Positions 55,630 to 64,000 of a DNA stretch of 64,000 nucleotides are shown here, piece by piece (within the stretch, counting starts at the first letter, position 1; each line of letters starts with the position of its first letter). A program made the position numbers and the translations under genes. The DNA comes from Anas platyrhynchos (taxonomy: Eukaryota > Chordata > Aves > Anseriformes > Anatidae). The stretch spans positions 6,879,501 through 6,943,500 of the forward strand of contig NC_092602.1 in the NCBI RefSeq assembly GCF_047663525.1. The letters are read 5' to 3'. A model generated the notes under the pieces. The model was not told the DNA's origin, ran no database searches, and worked only from the letters and a program-made list of their open reading frames with translations.

Positions 55630-57290
55630 GCAGAGAAGGCAAGAATTAAAAATGAGCATTTAGAACCGGCTGATGAGCGCTGGTGCTCCCCACAGGGCGG
55701 TGGCAGGATCCTACTGATGGGAGGGATGCTTCCTACAGGCTGTTCCCCCCCCCAGAGGAAGGGCAGGACATCCAGCCCCACTGATTTTAAGACATCACGC
55801 TCTAGGATGGGGCTGTTCTAACACTACAGAGTGGGTTTTGGAGGTGGGCTGGGTGGTAGCACCTACATGGGACACAGCAAGATGGAGACGTCTCATGGTT
55901 AAATGCCACCTGTGATGCCAGGAGGTGGGTGGGTTGCAGAGGCTCTCAGAGCTCTGGTGAGTGCTTTTGCCTCTTATAAAGCTTTTGCCTGTGCTGTAGA
56001 GGAGCCTGGGAGAGGCTCGTGCTGCTGGGCAATGCTCTGGCCAAGTACATGCCTGTTGCTCCAGACTCTGCATTTTGTTCTTTTGCTCCTCATCCCCAGC
56101 TCACTTATTTGGGGATCCCAAGCAAGCTTGGTTTGACATAACACCTGCTCAACACCTTCTGGACTACAAGGGGTTTTTAAAAGAGAATTTGTGAACAGCT
56201 GAGGCTGGAAAGCACTTTGTGATGTCAAGCACTAACAAAGAGCTGGGATTTCAGGGCTGGCCATCCTTCGTAGCCAAGGATAAGGTGCAGGAAGGGCTTG
56301 AAGCAGTGCTGCAATGTGCATGAGGCACAAAACCCAGGTATGACCAAACTACTGAACTGTCCTTTCCTCCTACCAGCTGGTTTCTGCCATTATTTCTTTC
56401 ATCAAACACCAATGTTCTCCAAAGCCTGATGTGTTTGGCACCTCTGGCCTCAATTCTGGTGCTGCCAGGGGCACCCTGCCAGCTGTTCTGCACACCATGG
56501 CTGTGTGAAATGGGTCCCTTCGCAGGGACATTTCATCACCAAAGCCTCTTTGGCCTGAAGGCACCTTGCTCGCCACCAAGAACTGCCTGAAAGGGGTTGA
56601 AATGTTTTCTTAAAATCTGGGAAACCTGCGCTATGGGTGGTTAATAACATTGGAACAAGGCCTTGTGGGCCAGCCTCGTGCTCCTGGGTGCTTGAAATTA
56701 GCACTTCTCGAAACCTCCTCATCTGGTGGGGTTGGGGAACCCAACACAAAGCAGAAGGTATGAGGTCGAGAAGGGAATGCCCGAAGGAGACAGTGGGGCA
56801 GCCACCGGAGCTCAGTAGCTGTTGCCTTATCCTCACCCCAAAAAGAGGAGGGTTCCTGCTGGAACACCCCAGGCTCTTCTCCTCATCTCAGGGTCTGGGA
56901 ATGGGGGCTTCATGGTGACTCCAAGCTCCCCAGCTCCTACCAACACATGATGGCAAACCCATTGGGGTCCTCGGTGGCCTGGTCCCCCTGAGGACACCCC
57001 TCTGCTGCTGGGAGAGGTGCTGCAGACGGAAGGAGGCCGCATTAAAAGCAGGGTGTGAGTCAGAGGGAGCTGGGACAAAGCTCTTAGCAGGGCTGTCCCT
57101 GCCCAACCGGGCACCAATTTCTCTCAGGGGGAGCTTTGGGGCCACCACCATCAGTAGCACCAGGCCCAGGCTGGATCCATGCCCGCAAGGGGAGATGAAA
57201 AGCTGGGTTAGGGGCCCGCCGAGCCCACCCAGGGCCCTACGGCAGGCACGGTGCCAGGGGGGCGGCTGGGCACACAGGCCGTGGAAAGAC
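55630..57290. other. Non-coding stretch, no gene seen
   Basis: GC-moderate sequence with overlapping chance frames of up to 136 codons. A run of C lies near 55746. No usable splice pair, repeat or recognisable product. Confidence 0.5.
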
Positions 57291-57299
57291 CTCATCAAG

Positions 57300-57560
57300 A
57301 GGCTGTTTGGTTTGTCTGGCGTGACACGCAGAACCTGAGTTATTATTTGATCCCGCGCTGAGTAATAACCAGATAAATGGGCCTGCAGATTTCCAAATAA
57401 ACACTTTAATAAATGACGGGTGAATTAAAGGAGAGCTGCTCCCCCCTTCCCCCCCCCCCCCTCGCTCCCAATATTAATGTTCAAACGCAGGCGGGCAGTG
57501 TCTAACAGAGCCCTGGGTACTGTAAATACATTTCTTGCACTGTCACACATAAACACTGGA
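57300..57560. promoter_or_regulatory. Possible conserved element upstream of the CpG island
   Basis: It contains GAGTTATTATTTGATCCCG, GAGTAATAACCAGATAAATG, AATAAACACTTTAATAAATG and CCAATATTAATGTTCAAACG, with CpG kept in AT-rich sequence, then a C run near 57446-57461. It lies 300-500 bp left of the CpG island, where promoter-proximal enhancers often sit. Inference from composition. Confidence 0.3.
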
Positions 57561-57784
57561 GAGACGGAGATCAAAAGGTCTCTCTGCGCGGAGCAGGGCG
57601 GCGTGATGAAGTGAACGTGGTGCTTTGTGGCTGGGCTGGGGTGATGGGACGCCGGAGAATAACAGACTGCCTGGAGACGTAGGAGCCCAGAAGGCCTGGG
57701 GGGCCTCAAAGGGGGAAAAAAAAAAAAAAATCCCCACTAGCAGCAGGAAAAATAAATAATTCCGTTATCTCTGATGAATTTCTG

Positions 57785-58220
57785 CCTTTGATCTGGTTTT
57801 TCCTCTCCCTCGCGCTGCCTTTTCGCTCCCCCACCTCCCCCCTGGACGCTTTTTTTTTTTCCCCCTTCCCCTCTCGCGGTTTGATTTATCCCGCGGCCGG
57901 CTCGGGGAGCCTGACGGGTGCTGATGAATGGGCAGAGCTCGTCTGCCCCTCGCCCCAAGCCGGCGTCGGCCGGGACATCCCCGGCTTCTTTTCATGGCCC
58001 AAAAAGCCGGCATCCTGCCGGGCAGCGGCGTGCCACCGCCGGGACGGGTGCGTTGGTTGGGCTGCCCTCCGTCGGGATGATGCTTTCCCCGTGCACACAC
58101 AAAGCCCAGCCTTCCCCGGCCCCGGGGTTACCGAGCTTAACCCTGCCAGCTGCTAAATAATTGGGTGTTTCTTCCACAGCCAGTGCCTCCTTTCTGAGCC
58201 AGCGGAGGCCGCGTGGGTGC
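57785..58220 (+). promoter_or_regulatory. CpG island, likely promoter
   Basis: The densest CpG region of the window, with more than 30 CpG in about 400 bp, including CTCGCGGTTTG, CCCGCGGCCGGCTCGG and GGCGTCGGCCGGGAC. It has no clear TATA box. Plus-strand splice donors follow at 58471 and 59695, so a plus-strand TSS is plausible. A minus-strand donor also abuts 58482, so a bidirectional promoter is possible. No known gene begins here that I can recognise. Confidence 0.55.
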
Positions 58221-58342
58221 CTCTGATATTTCCCTGCAGCGTTGCCAAAAAAAATAAAGAAAAGGTGGGGTTCTGGGGGTAGAGCAGGGTGGAAGTGGGC
58301 CGGGTCGGGAGGGTGGCATGGGATGGGTCTGTCTGCTCCCAT

Positions 58343-58383
58343 GGGGATGGGATGGGATGGGATGGGATGGGATGGGATGGGGG
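58343..58383 (+). repeat. (GGGAT)n pentanucleotide repeat
   Basis: Seven exact GATGG units in a row, giving eight GGG runs separated only by AT. Short two-base loops make this a strong G-quadruplex former on the plus strand. It lies 120 bp right of the CpG island, within the putative first exon. Confidence 0.95.
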
Positions 58384-58470
58384 CTCCGAGGAAGAGGAGA
58401 GAGGGATGGCACCAAGGTGGCTCGGGGCATTTCTGTTTGCACGGAAGAATTTCTCAAGGATTGTGCACTT

Positions 58471-58482
58471 GGTAAGCTTACC
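58471..58482. promoter_or_regulatory. Palindrome forming splice donors on both strands
   Basis: GGTAAGCTTACC is a perfect 12-bp palindrome. On the plus strand it gives CACTTG|GTAAGC; on the minus strand it gives TTTCACAG|GTAAGC, which is nearly ideal. The plus donor would end a first exon transcribed from the CpG island; the minus donor would end an antisense exon to its right. Confidence 0.45.
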
Positions 58483-58639
58483 TGTGAAAGTTTGTAGGTA
58501 ACTTAAAAGATGCCCCAAAGCCCTGCCATCAGAGGCACCCAGTGTTCCTGCTGCTCCAAGAGCTCAGTATCCACAGCGCCAGGCAGTGGTGTCCCCAGGG
58601 CTGGAGGACCCCAGGGTAAATGCAACAAATTAACACAAA

Positions 58640-59262
58640 TAGGTTTTACAGAGTTATTATGTTCATTACTTTGAATTCAAGCTCCTTCCAGCCAGGAGTC
58701 CCTCAAGCAAGCTGCCTGTGCTGTGAGGTACTTTTCCCTGCTTATTGTGTATAAGGAATGGACGCTTGTATTTCTTTCATAAATAAATAAATTTCATAAA
58801 TAAATAAATTATCCACAGATAGGAACTTTTGGTGTTAAAAAAAAACTAATTCTGATTTGGAATAGAATATTTTTCCAACTGAATTTCCCTAAAATGATTG
58901 TTTTCAACAATCAAAATGTTGTACGGAGGTGAAGGCGCCCGCTGTGTTTCTCTAGCATCGCTTTGGCTCTTTGTTTTCATCTGTCCATGCTACACAGCTG
59001 TAATACGCTCTGCTATATGTAATGCAACACCACTTAGAAAAAAAATGATAATTTTCTAGAAACAAACAGGAGTCATCAGAATGATGTTAGCAGAACAAAC
59101 TATTTGTTGTTTTTTTTTTCTCGTTGCAAAGTTTAATCAAGAGCAACATGTTACCATGCAAATTGTCTCCTCAAAAAATCCCTCTTCTGACATTAATTAC
59201 TAGGGTTATTAATGCTGATACTAATCAAAGGTCCAAATAGGTTACAAATGAAGTCAGAAAAG
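58640..59262. promoter_or_regulatory. AT-rich block with octamer and TAAT cores
   Basis: It includes AGTTATTATGTTCATTACTTTG, a tandem duplication of TTTCATAAATAAATAAA (58775-58808), CAACAATCAAAATGTTG, a perfect ATGCAAAT at 59156-59163 and CATTAATTACTAGGGTTATT followed by AATGCTGATACTAATCAAAGG. The last part joins homeodomain and TCF/LEF-type cores. No coding frame crosses it. It would lie in the first intron of the putative plus-strand transcript, a common place for enhancers. Inference. Confidence 0.35.
58775..58808 (+). repeat. 17-bp tandem duplication
   Basis: Two exact adjacent copies of TTTCATAAATAAATAAA, itself containing an AAAT short repeat. Confidence 0.9.
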
Positions 59263-59569
59263 CCCCTCAGATTTCAATTCTGATGGAAAATTCCCCACGT
59301 CCCAGTAAGATTCTGGTTCAGGTGGCAAAATGTTTTGTGGATTATTTGCTGTGAGCAGCTGTAGGGCTCTTCTGATTGTGACCCAGGGCAGGATGTGCTG
59401 AGCAGCACAGCTGCTGAAGATCCAGACCTGAGGAGGGCTAATTAGCTGAGCAACCTGCAGGTAATTAGGTAAAGGGCAGGGCTGCCCCTCCCCAGGGTGG
59501 TGGGGCTGCTGGATGTGGCTGGGTGGCAGCAAGAGGGGTTTCCCCGAGGTAGAAATCCACATTTCACAG

Positions 59570-59695
59570 CCTAGGGAGGAGGATATTTTAGGGAAAAGGT
59601 GCTTAGTGGTGTTAGTATGGGGAGAGGAGCGCTCTGCCCTGGGTGCTGCTGGTGGCAGGGGGAATGTTTGGCTTTTGTGTGGGCTGGGGCTGCAG
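59570..59695 (+). other. Candidate exon L (126 bp, strong donor)
   Basis: The donor GGGGCTGCAG|GTGAGT is consensus; the acceptor ATCCACATTTCACAG is weak. The length is 42 codons exactly and frame 0 is open, beginning PREEDILGKRCLVVLVWGEE. It lies 1.1 kb right of the donor at 58471, on the same strand. If the acceptor is wrong, the donor could instead end an alternative first exon. Confidence 0.22.
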
Positions 59696-59816
59696 GTGAG
59701 TGCCTGGGGGATGGAGGGGAAGGATTAAATAAATCCTATTTGCAGGGGTTATGGGGGTATCCACCAGCAGGCTGAAGTTGCTCCGAGGCTCTCAGAGGGA
59801 ATAGATCCTGTTCCAG

Positions 59817-59891
59817 CTGGGTGCTAACCCAGGGGATCGGGTGGATAATGTACAAAACACTAACAGACCTCAGCTGTCTCCAGAAGAGAAG
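59817..59891 (+). other. Candidate exon M (75 bp, phase 0)
   Basis: The acceptor is AATAGATCCTGTTCCAG and the donor GAGAAG|GTAAGA (strong). The length is 25 codons exactly; frame 0 is open and reads LGANPGDRVDNVQNTNRPQ and LSPEEK, which looks like ordinary soluble protein sequence. The intron to candidate L would be only 121 bp. I do not recognise the peptide. Confidence 0.3.
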
Positions 59892-59899
59892 GTAAGAAT

Positions 59900-61085
59900 T
59901 AGATATTTTTAGTTTTATGTGTGTTTTTCCCTTGTTTTCCTAAACCAAGGTGGACAAAGTGAGATGGGTACGCAGCTTTTGGGCAGCACAATAGAAGCAA
60001 GGGGAGAGGCATCGTTTCTGCTGGTGTTAAATAAGGAGAGGCAGGGGCTGAAATGTGCCTGGTGCGGGTGATGTGCTGGTGGCTAAACCTTGACTGGGGG
60101 TGATGGGTGCCATATAAAGGCTTGCTTCTTCTCTGCCAGCCTCTTTTTGGGGAAAACTCTCAAATCCTTCAGGTGAAGGAGTCCTTGGTGAGCAGAGCAG
60201 TCTGCGTTGGGAGCAGCAATGCGTGCTCTGTTAAAACAAGCTTGGTGCAGCAGATGGCTTGGAGGGAGACTTGAAATCTGTGGTGCTGTAGCAATAGGGA
60301 CTGACCTGAGCATCTATGTTTCAGCTCCCCAGCCTCGGGCAGGAGGAGGCATTTGGCCAAACCTGCCTGGAAGGCCAGGTCCAAGCGCTCTGCGCAGTGA
60401 CAAGCAGAGCCAGCCCCGGCTGCCGCCCCTCCTGGCAGCCTTATCTCCCCCCGAACATCAGAGAAGCAATCTTGCTCCCGAGGCTGGGACCTGACAGCCT
60501 TGTACATTAGCACTTTTTTAAAGCGATGTTCACTTTTGAAATAGTACCTGTCCCGAGAGTGGTCACTTCGTTTGACAAACGCCGGCGATGACAGCTGGAC
60601 GCGGCGTTACAAACTCCAGCCTTCTGCTCGCCGTCCCCAGGGGAGGGGGGCACAGAGAGCTGCCTTCGCCTTCTGGTCGAGACATTTGTACTCTGTGCCC
60701 CTCTCTGAGCCCCCCACTGTGGGCTGAGGTCTGTTGGGGCTTTGGATGTGGGCTGCTCTCCTGGGGGATGTGCATGTGGAGCATCGGCAGGCTGCGCGGG
60801 TAGAAGTGGGGTTTCCCAAAAGGAACATCTCTGCCTCCCATTCAGCTCTTCCAGGCTTGTTCCTCTCCCCTGTTTTAGGTCTCACTTCCTTTTCCTTGCC
60901 TGTCCTGTGCCATCCTCCATGGCTCAGGTCTGTATTTCTCCCCACGCCCTCCATCCTCCCTTGTCAGCTCCCCAGCTCTCTGCCTCCTTCCCCACCACAT
61001 CCGCCAAGCAGCATTTCCCCACCCCGACCTGTCCTTGCAGGCTGTCTCCGTGACAGCCCTGCCACTTCGCCTGTCCCACTCGACA
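59900..61085. other. Non-coding stretch with a TATA-like motif
   Basis: CCATATAAAGGC at about 60110-60121 is a good TATA-box match on the plus strand, but no coding sequence or donor follows closely. Acceptor-like sites end near 60325 (ATCTATGTTTCAG) and 60641 (CTGCTCGCCGTCCCCAG). Overlapping chance frames reach 130 codons. Confidence 0.4.
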
Positions 61086-61087
61086 TC

Positions 61088-61221
61088 TACCATCCCTGGG
61101 GGTGTTCAAGGCAAGGTTGGACGTGACACTTGGGGACATGGTTCAGTGGGTGACATTGGTGGTAGGGGGATGGTTGGACCAGATGAACTTGAAGGTCTTG
61201 TCTGACCTTAGTGATTCCTGG
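61088..61221 (+). mobile_element. CR1 LINE 3' end fragment (second subfamily)
   Basis: The segments CATCCCTGGGGGTGTTCAAG, GCAAGGTTGGACGTGACACT, TGGGGACATGGTTCAGTGGG, GATGGTTGGACCAGATGAAC and GTCTGACCTTAGTGATTCC follow the CR1 3' end very closely. The TTGGGGACATGGTTCAGTGG part marks a different subfamily from the copy at 41.4 kb. About 130 bp remain, without ORF2 sequence; the terminal short repeat is reduced to one unit. It is less diverged than the other copy. Confidence 0.92.
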
Positions 61222-61224
61222 CTG

Positions 61225-61745
61225 TCCCCTGCTGGGACCCACCACCCCTGGCAGCTGCCACGTGTCCCTTTGGATGTTTCACCGTGCCCAGCCCCTGGTT
61301 AGGAAGCAGACAACTGGCACAGCCCGAGCTGAGCCTGCAATTTCCCGGCTCGTAAAAACATGAGCTTCCTTCAGCCCCAGGTCTCTGCCAGGTCATCCCC
61401 ACCCAAGCCCTACGCCTCCTCCCCAGGGCTCCCCCGAAATATTTTGTGACACCAGCCACAAGCTTGGCTTTTATTGCTCCATATGTTGGAGGCGCATGGA
61501 AAAACACACAGGAGAAGTCCCCGCGGTGAGGGAGTGAAAAGCCACCGAGTTTACGGGGTGTTGCAAATAATCCGAGGCAAAACAAATGTTTTCGGCCGAC
61601 CCAGCTGCCAATTGTTCCGAACGTGGAAAAACAGGCCAAGGGGCAGCTGTTAACGGGCCAGTAATTTTCTTCCTTTCTGGACACCCCGGAGCAGCAGATC
61701 TCAAATATTCCTTGGGAAAGGAGTCGAGCACGGGGGGCTTTTTAT
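61225..61745. other. Non-coding stretch, no gene seen
   Basis: GC-moderate sequence with a 158-codon minus-strand chance frame. No splice pair, repeat or recognisable product. Confidence 0.5.
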
Positions 61746-61749
61746 TGAG

Positions 61750-61960
61750 CAAACCACGAGGCAGCGCTGGCTCGCCCTCGAGGAGTATGGCTCCTTCCAG
61801 CGTGGGGTTTTACGAGCAATAACCTGCCCGCGTAGCCGTGCGGCCGGGCTCGGGGCTCGCTGGTGGTGCTGGCTTTTATAAGGCACCGCGGGGGCTCGCA
61901 ACAGACGTGCTTTTGGTAGAGCAGTCCATTAAACAACGCAACCTGAGCTGAGCAGCCGTG
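61750..61960 (-). promoter_or_regulatory. CpG-rich segment with a TATA-box match
   Basis: CpG-dense sequence (GCCCGCGTAGCCGTGCGGCC and others) beside GCCTTATAAAAGCC, read on the minus strand (plus-strand positions about 61871-61884). TATAAAAG is a canonical TATA box, so a minus-strand promoter with a start near 61845 is conceivable. No transcript downstream on that strand is evident. Confidence 0.3.
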
Positions 61961-61964
61961 GGGG

Positions 61965-64000
61965 ACCGAGCCCTCGGGACCTCGCTGAGCCGACCCCTCT
62001 GCTTCTGGAATAAACCCAGCAGCATCCCACTTACAGCACGAGCGTGCACAGGGAGGCTAATGCACTGCTGCAGGGGAGGTCAAGGAGGAAAAGACCCAGG
62101 CTGGCTTTTTTCCGGAGCACTCAGTTGCTGCTGCAGTGCCCAAAATGCTGCCAGTCCTCTTGGGTTTATTGCTGGCACTAGGGTTTAGGGTTTCTGGGAT
62201 CCCCCTTGAGGTTTCCTTCTCCAGGTGTTGGTGTGATCTTCTGGGTGTTATATAGGTTTGTAGCCTGTGTTTGACCTGTTGGGTGCTCTTCTGCTCCTTA
62301 CCAGGGCTCAAGAGGAGAACAGAAAATGTTTAAAGGCTTGGAAAATGTTTAAGGCTTGCTGGTGCTGGTTGCAGTTCTCACCCATGTCTGCAGTTGGAAA
62401 TAAGACAGGCTTGGCAATGCGGGGATGTTGTGCCAGAGGGCTTGGTGCTCCCACAGTTTCAGTCAGCTCTGTTTCCCCTTGACTCAGAGCTGCTCACATC
62501 CCCGTAGCTCCCTGGCAGCCCGCTCTGTCTGCTCTGGAGCAATCCTTCCTCTTAAAACGGTTTAGTTCTGTCTGTTTTTGAGGTTCTTATTCGAGCTGAA
62601 TTACTTCAGGGCAAAATATCTTGATGAATCTATGGATTAAAGAAGTTTGCAATTTACTTACAAAAATTGGATGTTTTGTTCTGGGGCAGGATAACACCAC
62701 TCGAACCCCCTCTGTGCTCAGACCTTGCACAGAGACCTCCTATCACACTCCTGAGCCAGAAAGCTGCTCCTTGCCAGCTTGAAAACCACTTCTTCTACCC
62801 ATTTGTGATCCAGGTTGCAGGTCTCCGGGTGGGTGAGAACTTTATGGATGATTACCCCAGCCCACGAGGGGGTCTGGGACCTGGTGCTGAGCACCCGCAG
62901 CATCCCGTGGTCCAGCACTGGTCCCTGGGGGATGCTGCAGCCGGGGGTTTTCCATGGGGACGGGGAGATGCTGAGTTAGGGACGAGGTTTGGTGCCCTCC
63001 ATGCGGCAGGGGACGAGGTGCCGGGGTCTCAGCACCCCACAGGGGCTGGGGAGGGGGGTCCTGGGGCAGGCTGCCCCCGGCCCCGCTCAGCAAGGCGGCC
63101 CTATGGGGGCTTCTGGGGGGCTTTGGGCAAAGGGTGCGGGTGACATCTTGTGGTGGCGGCTCCTCTGCGGGGCTGTGCAGTGATGCTGCTGCAACAGCAG
63201 AGGCTGCTCGGCCATTTCGGCTCAAACCGGGGCCGGCGGTGGGGAGAGGAGATCACCTCGGGCTGAAACCAGGATTGCCAGGGCATTGCTGCGAGGTTTC
63301 CCCATTGATTGATTCGTTTTTTTCTTTTTCATCCGTGGCATAAGGATGAAGTGGTGGGAGGTGCTGGAGGAGCTGCTTGGGCAGAAATCCAAAGGTCAGA
63401 GGCTTTCCCAGGTCCGTGCCCTGCAGGGTTTCTCCGTTTTAGGGATGCTCTGCAGCTCTTGTCCTACCCCGTGGGCTAAAACCCACCGAGGGGCTGCGGT
63501 TAAAGACAAACTCACAGCTGCGAGGTGCTGCAGAAGCTAGAAACATCAGTGGGATCAAAAGGGGCTGGAAACCTTCAGGAAGAAGAGGGCTGTCTATGGG
63601 GGGAGCTAAACACCGTGGATGTCCCCAGGCTGCTGAGCCCAGCAGCTGAGGCAGGGCTTGGTGTCCCCCTGCCTGATCTTGCTGGTGTGGGGAGGAGGAT
63701 GCTGAGCCAGCTGGGCGTCTGCCTAGCCCCTCGTTGCTGGTTTTGATGGCCAGCAACTAATTATTTATTTGTTTTCAGCAGGGCAGAGCAGCTCTGGCTG
63801 CAGAGGAGCAAGGTGATGCTGGGGTTTGGTACCCTCGGGTCTCAGGGCATCCACTCCTCAGTCCTGACATCCCTTAGCACAGCTCAGGCCTTACAGCCGC
63901 ACGTTTTGTGCTGCTTGCTTCCTCGCTCATGGTGTTTTAAACCTTTTTTTATGTGAAGCAAGCTTCTTTCACTTTTTTGTGGAGTGGACAATGTCTCTGG
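61965..64000. other. Non-coding stretch, GC-rich at 62.9-63.3 kb
   Basis: No gene was recognised. Positions 63042-63066 hold four G runs with short loops and can form a G-quadruplex. A strong acceptor (ATTATTTATTTGTTTTCAG) ends at 63778, followed 34 bp later by a donor (CAAG|GTGATG), a possible micro-exon at 63779-63812. A 158-codon plus-strand frame at 62667-63143 is a chance frame. Confidence 0.45.

Noticed and set aside
1-64000. tRNA, rRNA, known microRNA hairpins and CRISPR arrays
   Set aside because: I looked for TTCGAATC-type tRNA arms, conserved rRNA words, familiar microRNA seeds in hairpins and regularly spaced repeats, and found none that held up.

Overview
This window looks like avian nuclear DNA. 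It carries two CR1 LINE 3' ends of clearly different subfamilies (near 41.43-41.57 kb and 61.09-61.22 kb). It also carries a truncated relic of a bird endogenous-retrovirus LTR (near 10.94-11.14 kb). Interspersed repeats are otherwise sparse, simple repeats are short, and small CpG-rich islands alternate with AT-rich stretches. There is no operon, no bacterial or phage gene, no tRNA or rRNA gene and no CRISPR array. I could not recognise any complete protein-coding gene. Nearly all open frames are chance frames in GC-rich intergenic or intronic DNA.

Layout. 0-9.5 kb: non-coding, with one minus-strand exon-like block at 3.2 kb, an AT-rich block at 4.85-5.28 kb and an (AAT)n microsatellite at 8.96 kb. 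9.5-15.2 kb: an AT-rich block with AATAAA, the LTR relic, then three plus-strand exon-like blocks (13.17, 14.66, 15.11 kb) with good splice sites that could form one non-coding transcript. 15.2-30 kb: non-coding, with an inverted T-box/E-box repeat (22.23 kb), a 19-bp minisatellite with 57-bp higher-order structure (23.34 kb), a (CTTTCT)n tract (24.38 kb) and AT-rich, homeodomain-core-rich blocks (25.96 and 28.74 kb). 30.4 kb: an unrecognised 81-codon protein-like frame. 34-37.2 kb: GC-rich, with a small CpG island holding a near-consensus CTCF motif (36.44 kb) and a minus-strand exon-like block (37.10 kb). 39.8-45.2 kb: AT-rich blocks, a pair of DR1 nuclear-receptor-type sites (42.22 kb), a CR1 end and an AT-rich 32-bp tandem repeat. 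47.3-50.3 kb: a run of plus-strand exon-like blocks, three of which join in one reading frame to a stop. 54.5-55.6 kb: a long AT-rich block with one coding-like exon candidate. 57.3-59.9 kb: an AT-rich block, the largest CpG island, a G-quadruplex-type (GGGAT)n repeat, a palindrome forming splice donors on both strands, and further plus-strand exon candidates. 61-64 kb: the second CR1 end and GC-rich non-coding DNA.

The most likely setting is an intergenic region or large intron with regulatory elements and possibly several lncRNAs or poorly conserved spliced genes. Pseudo-exons with plausible splice sites are common in vertebrate introns, so every exon call here is a hypothesis to test against RNA-seq. 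The best-supported features are the repeats, the two CR1 ends and the LTR relic.
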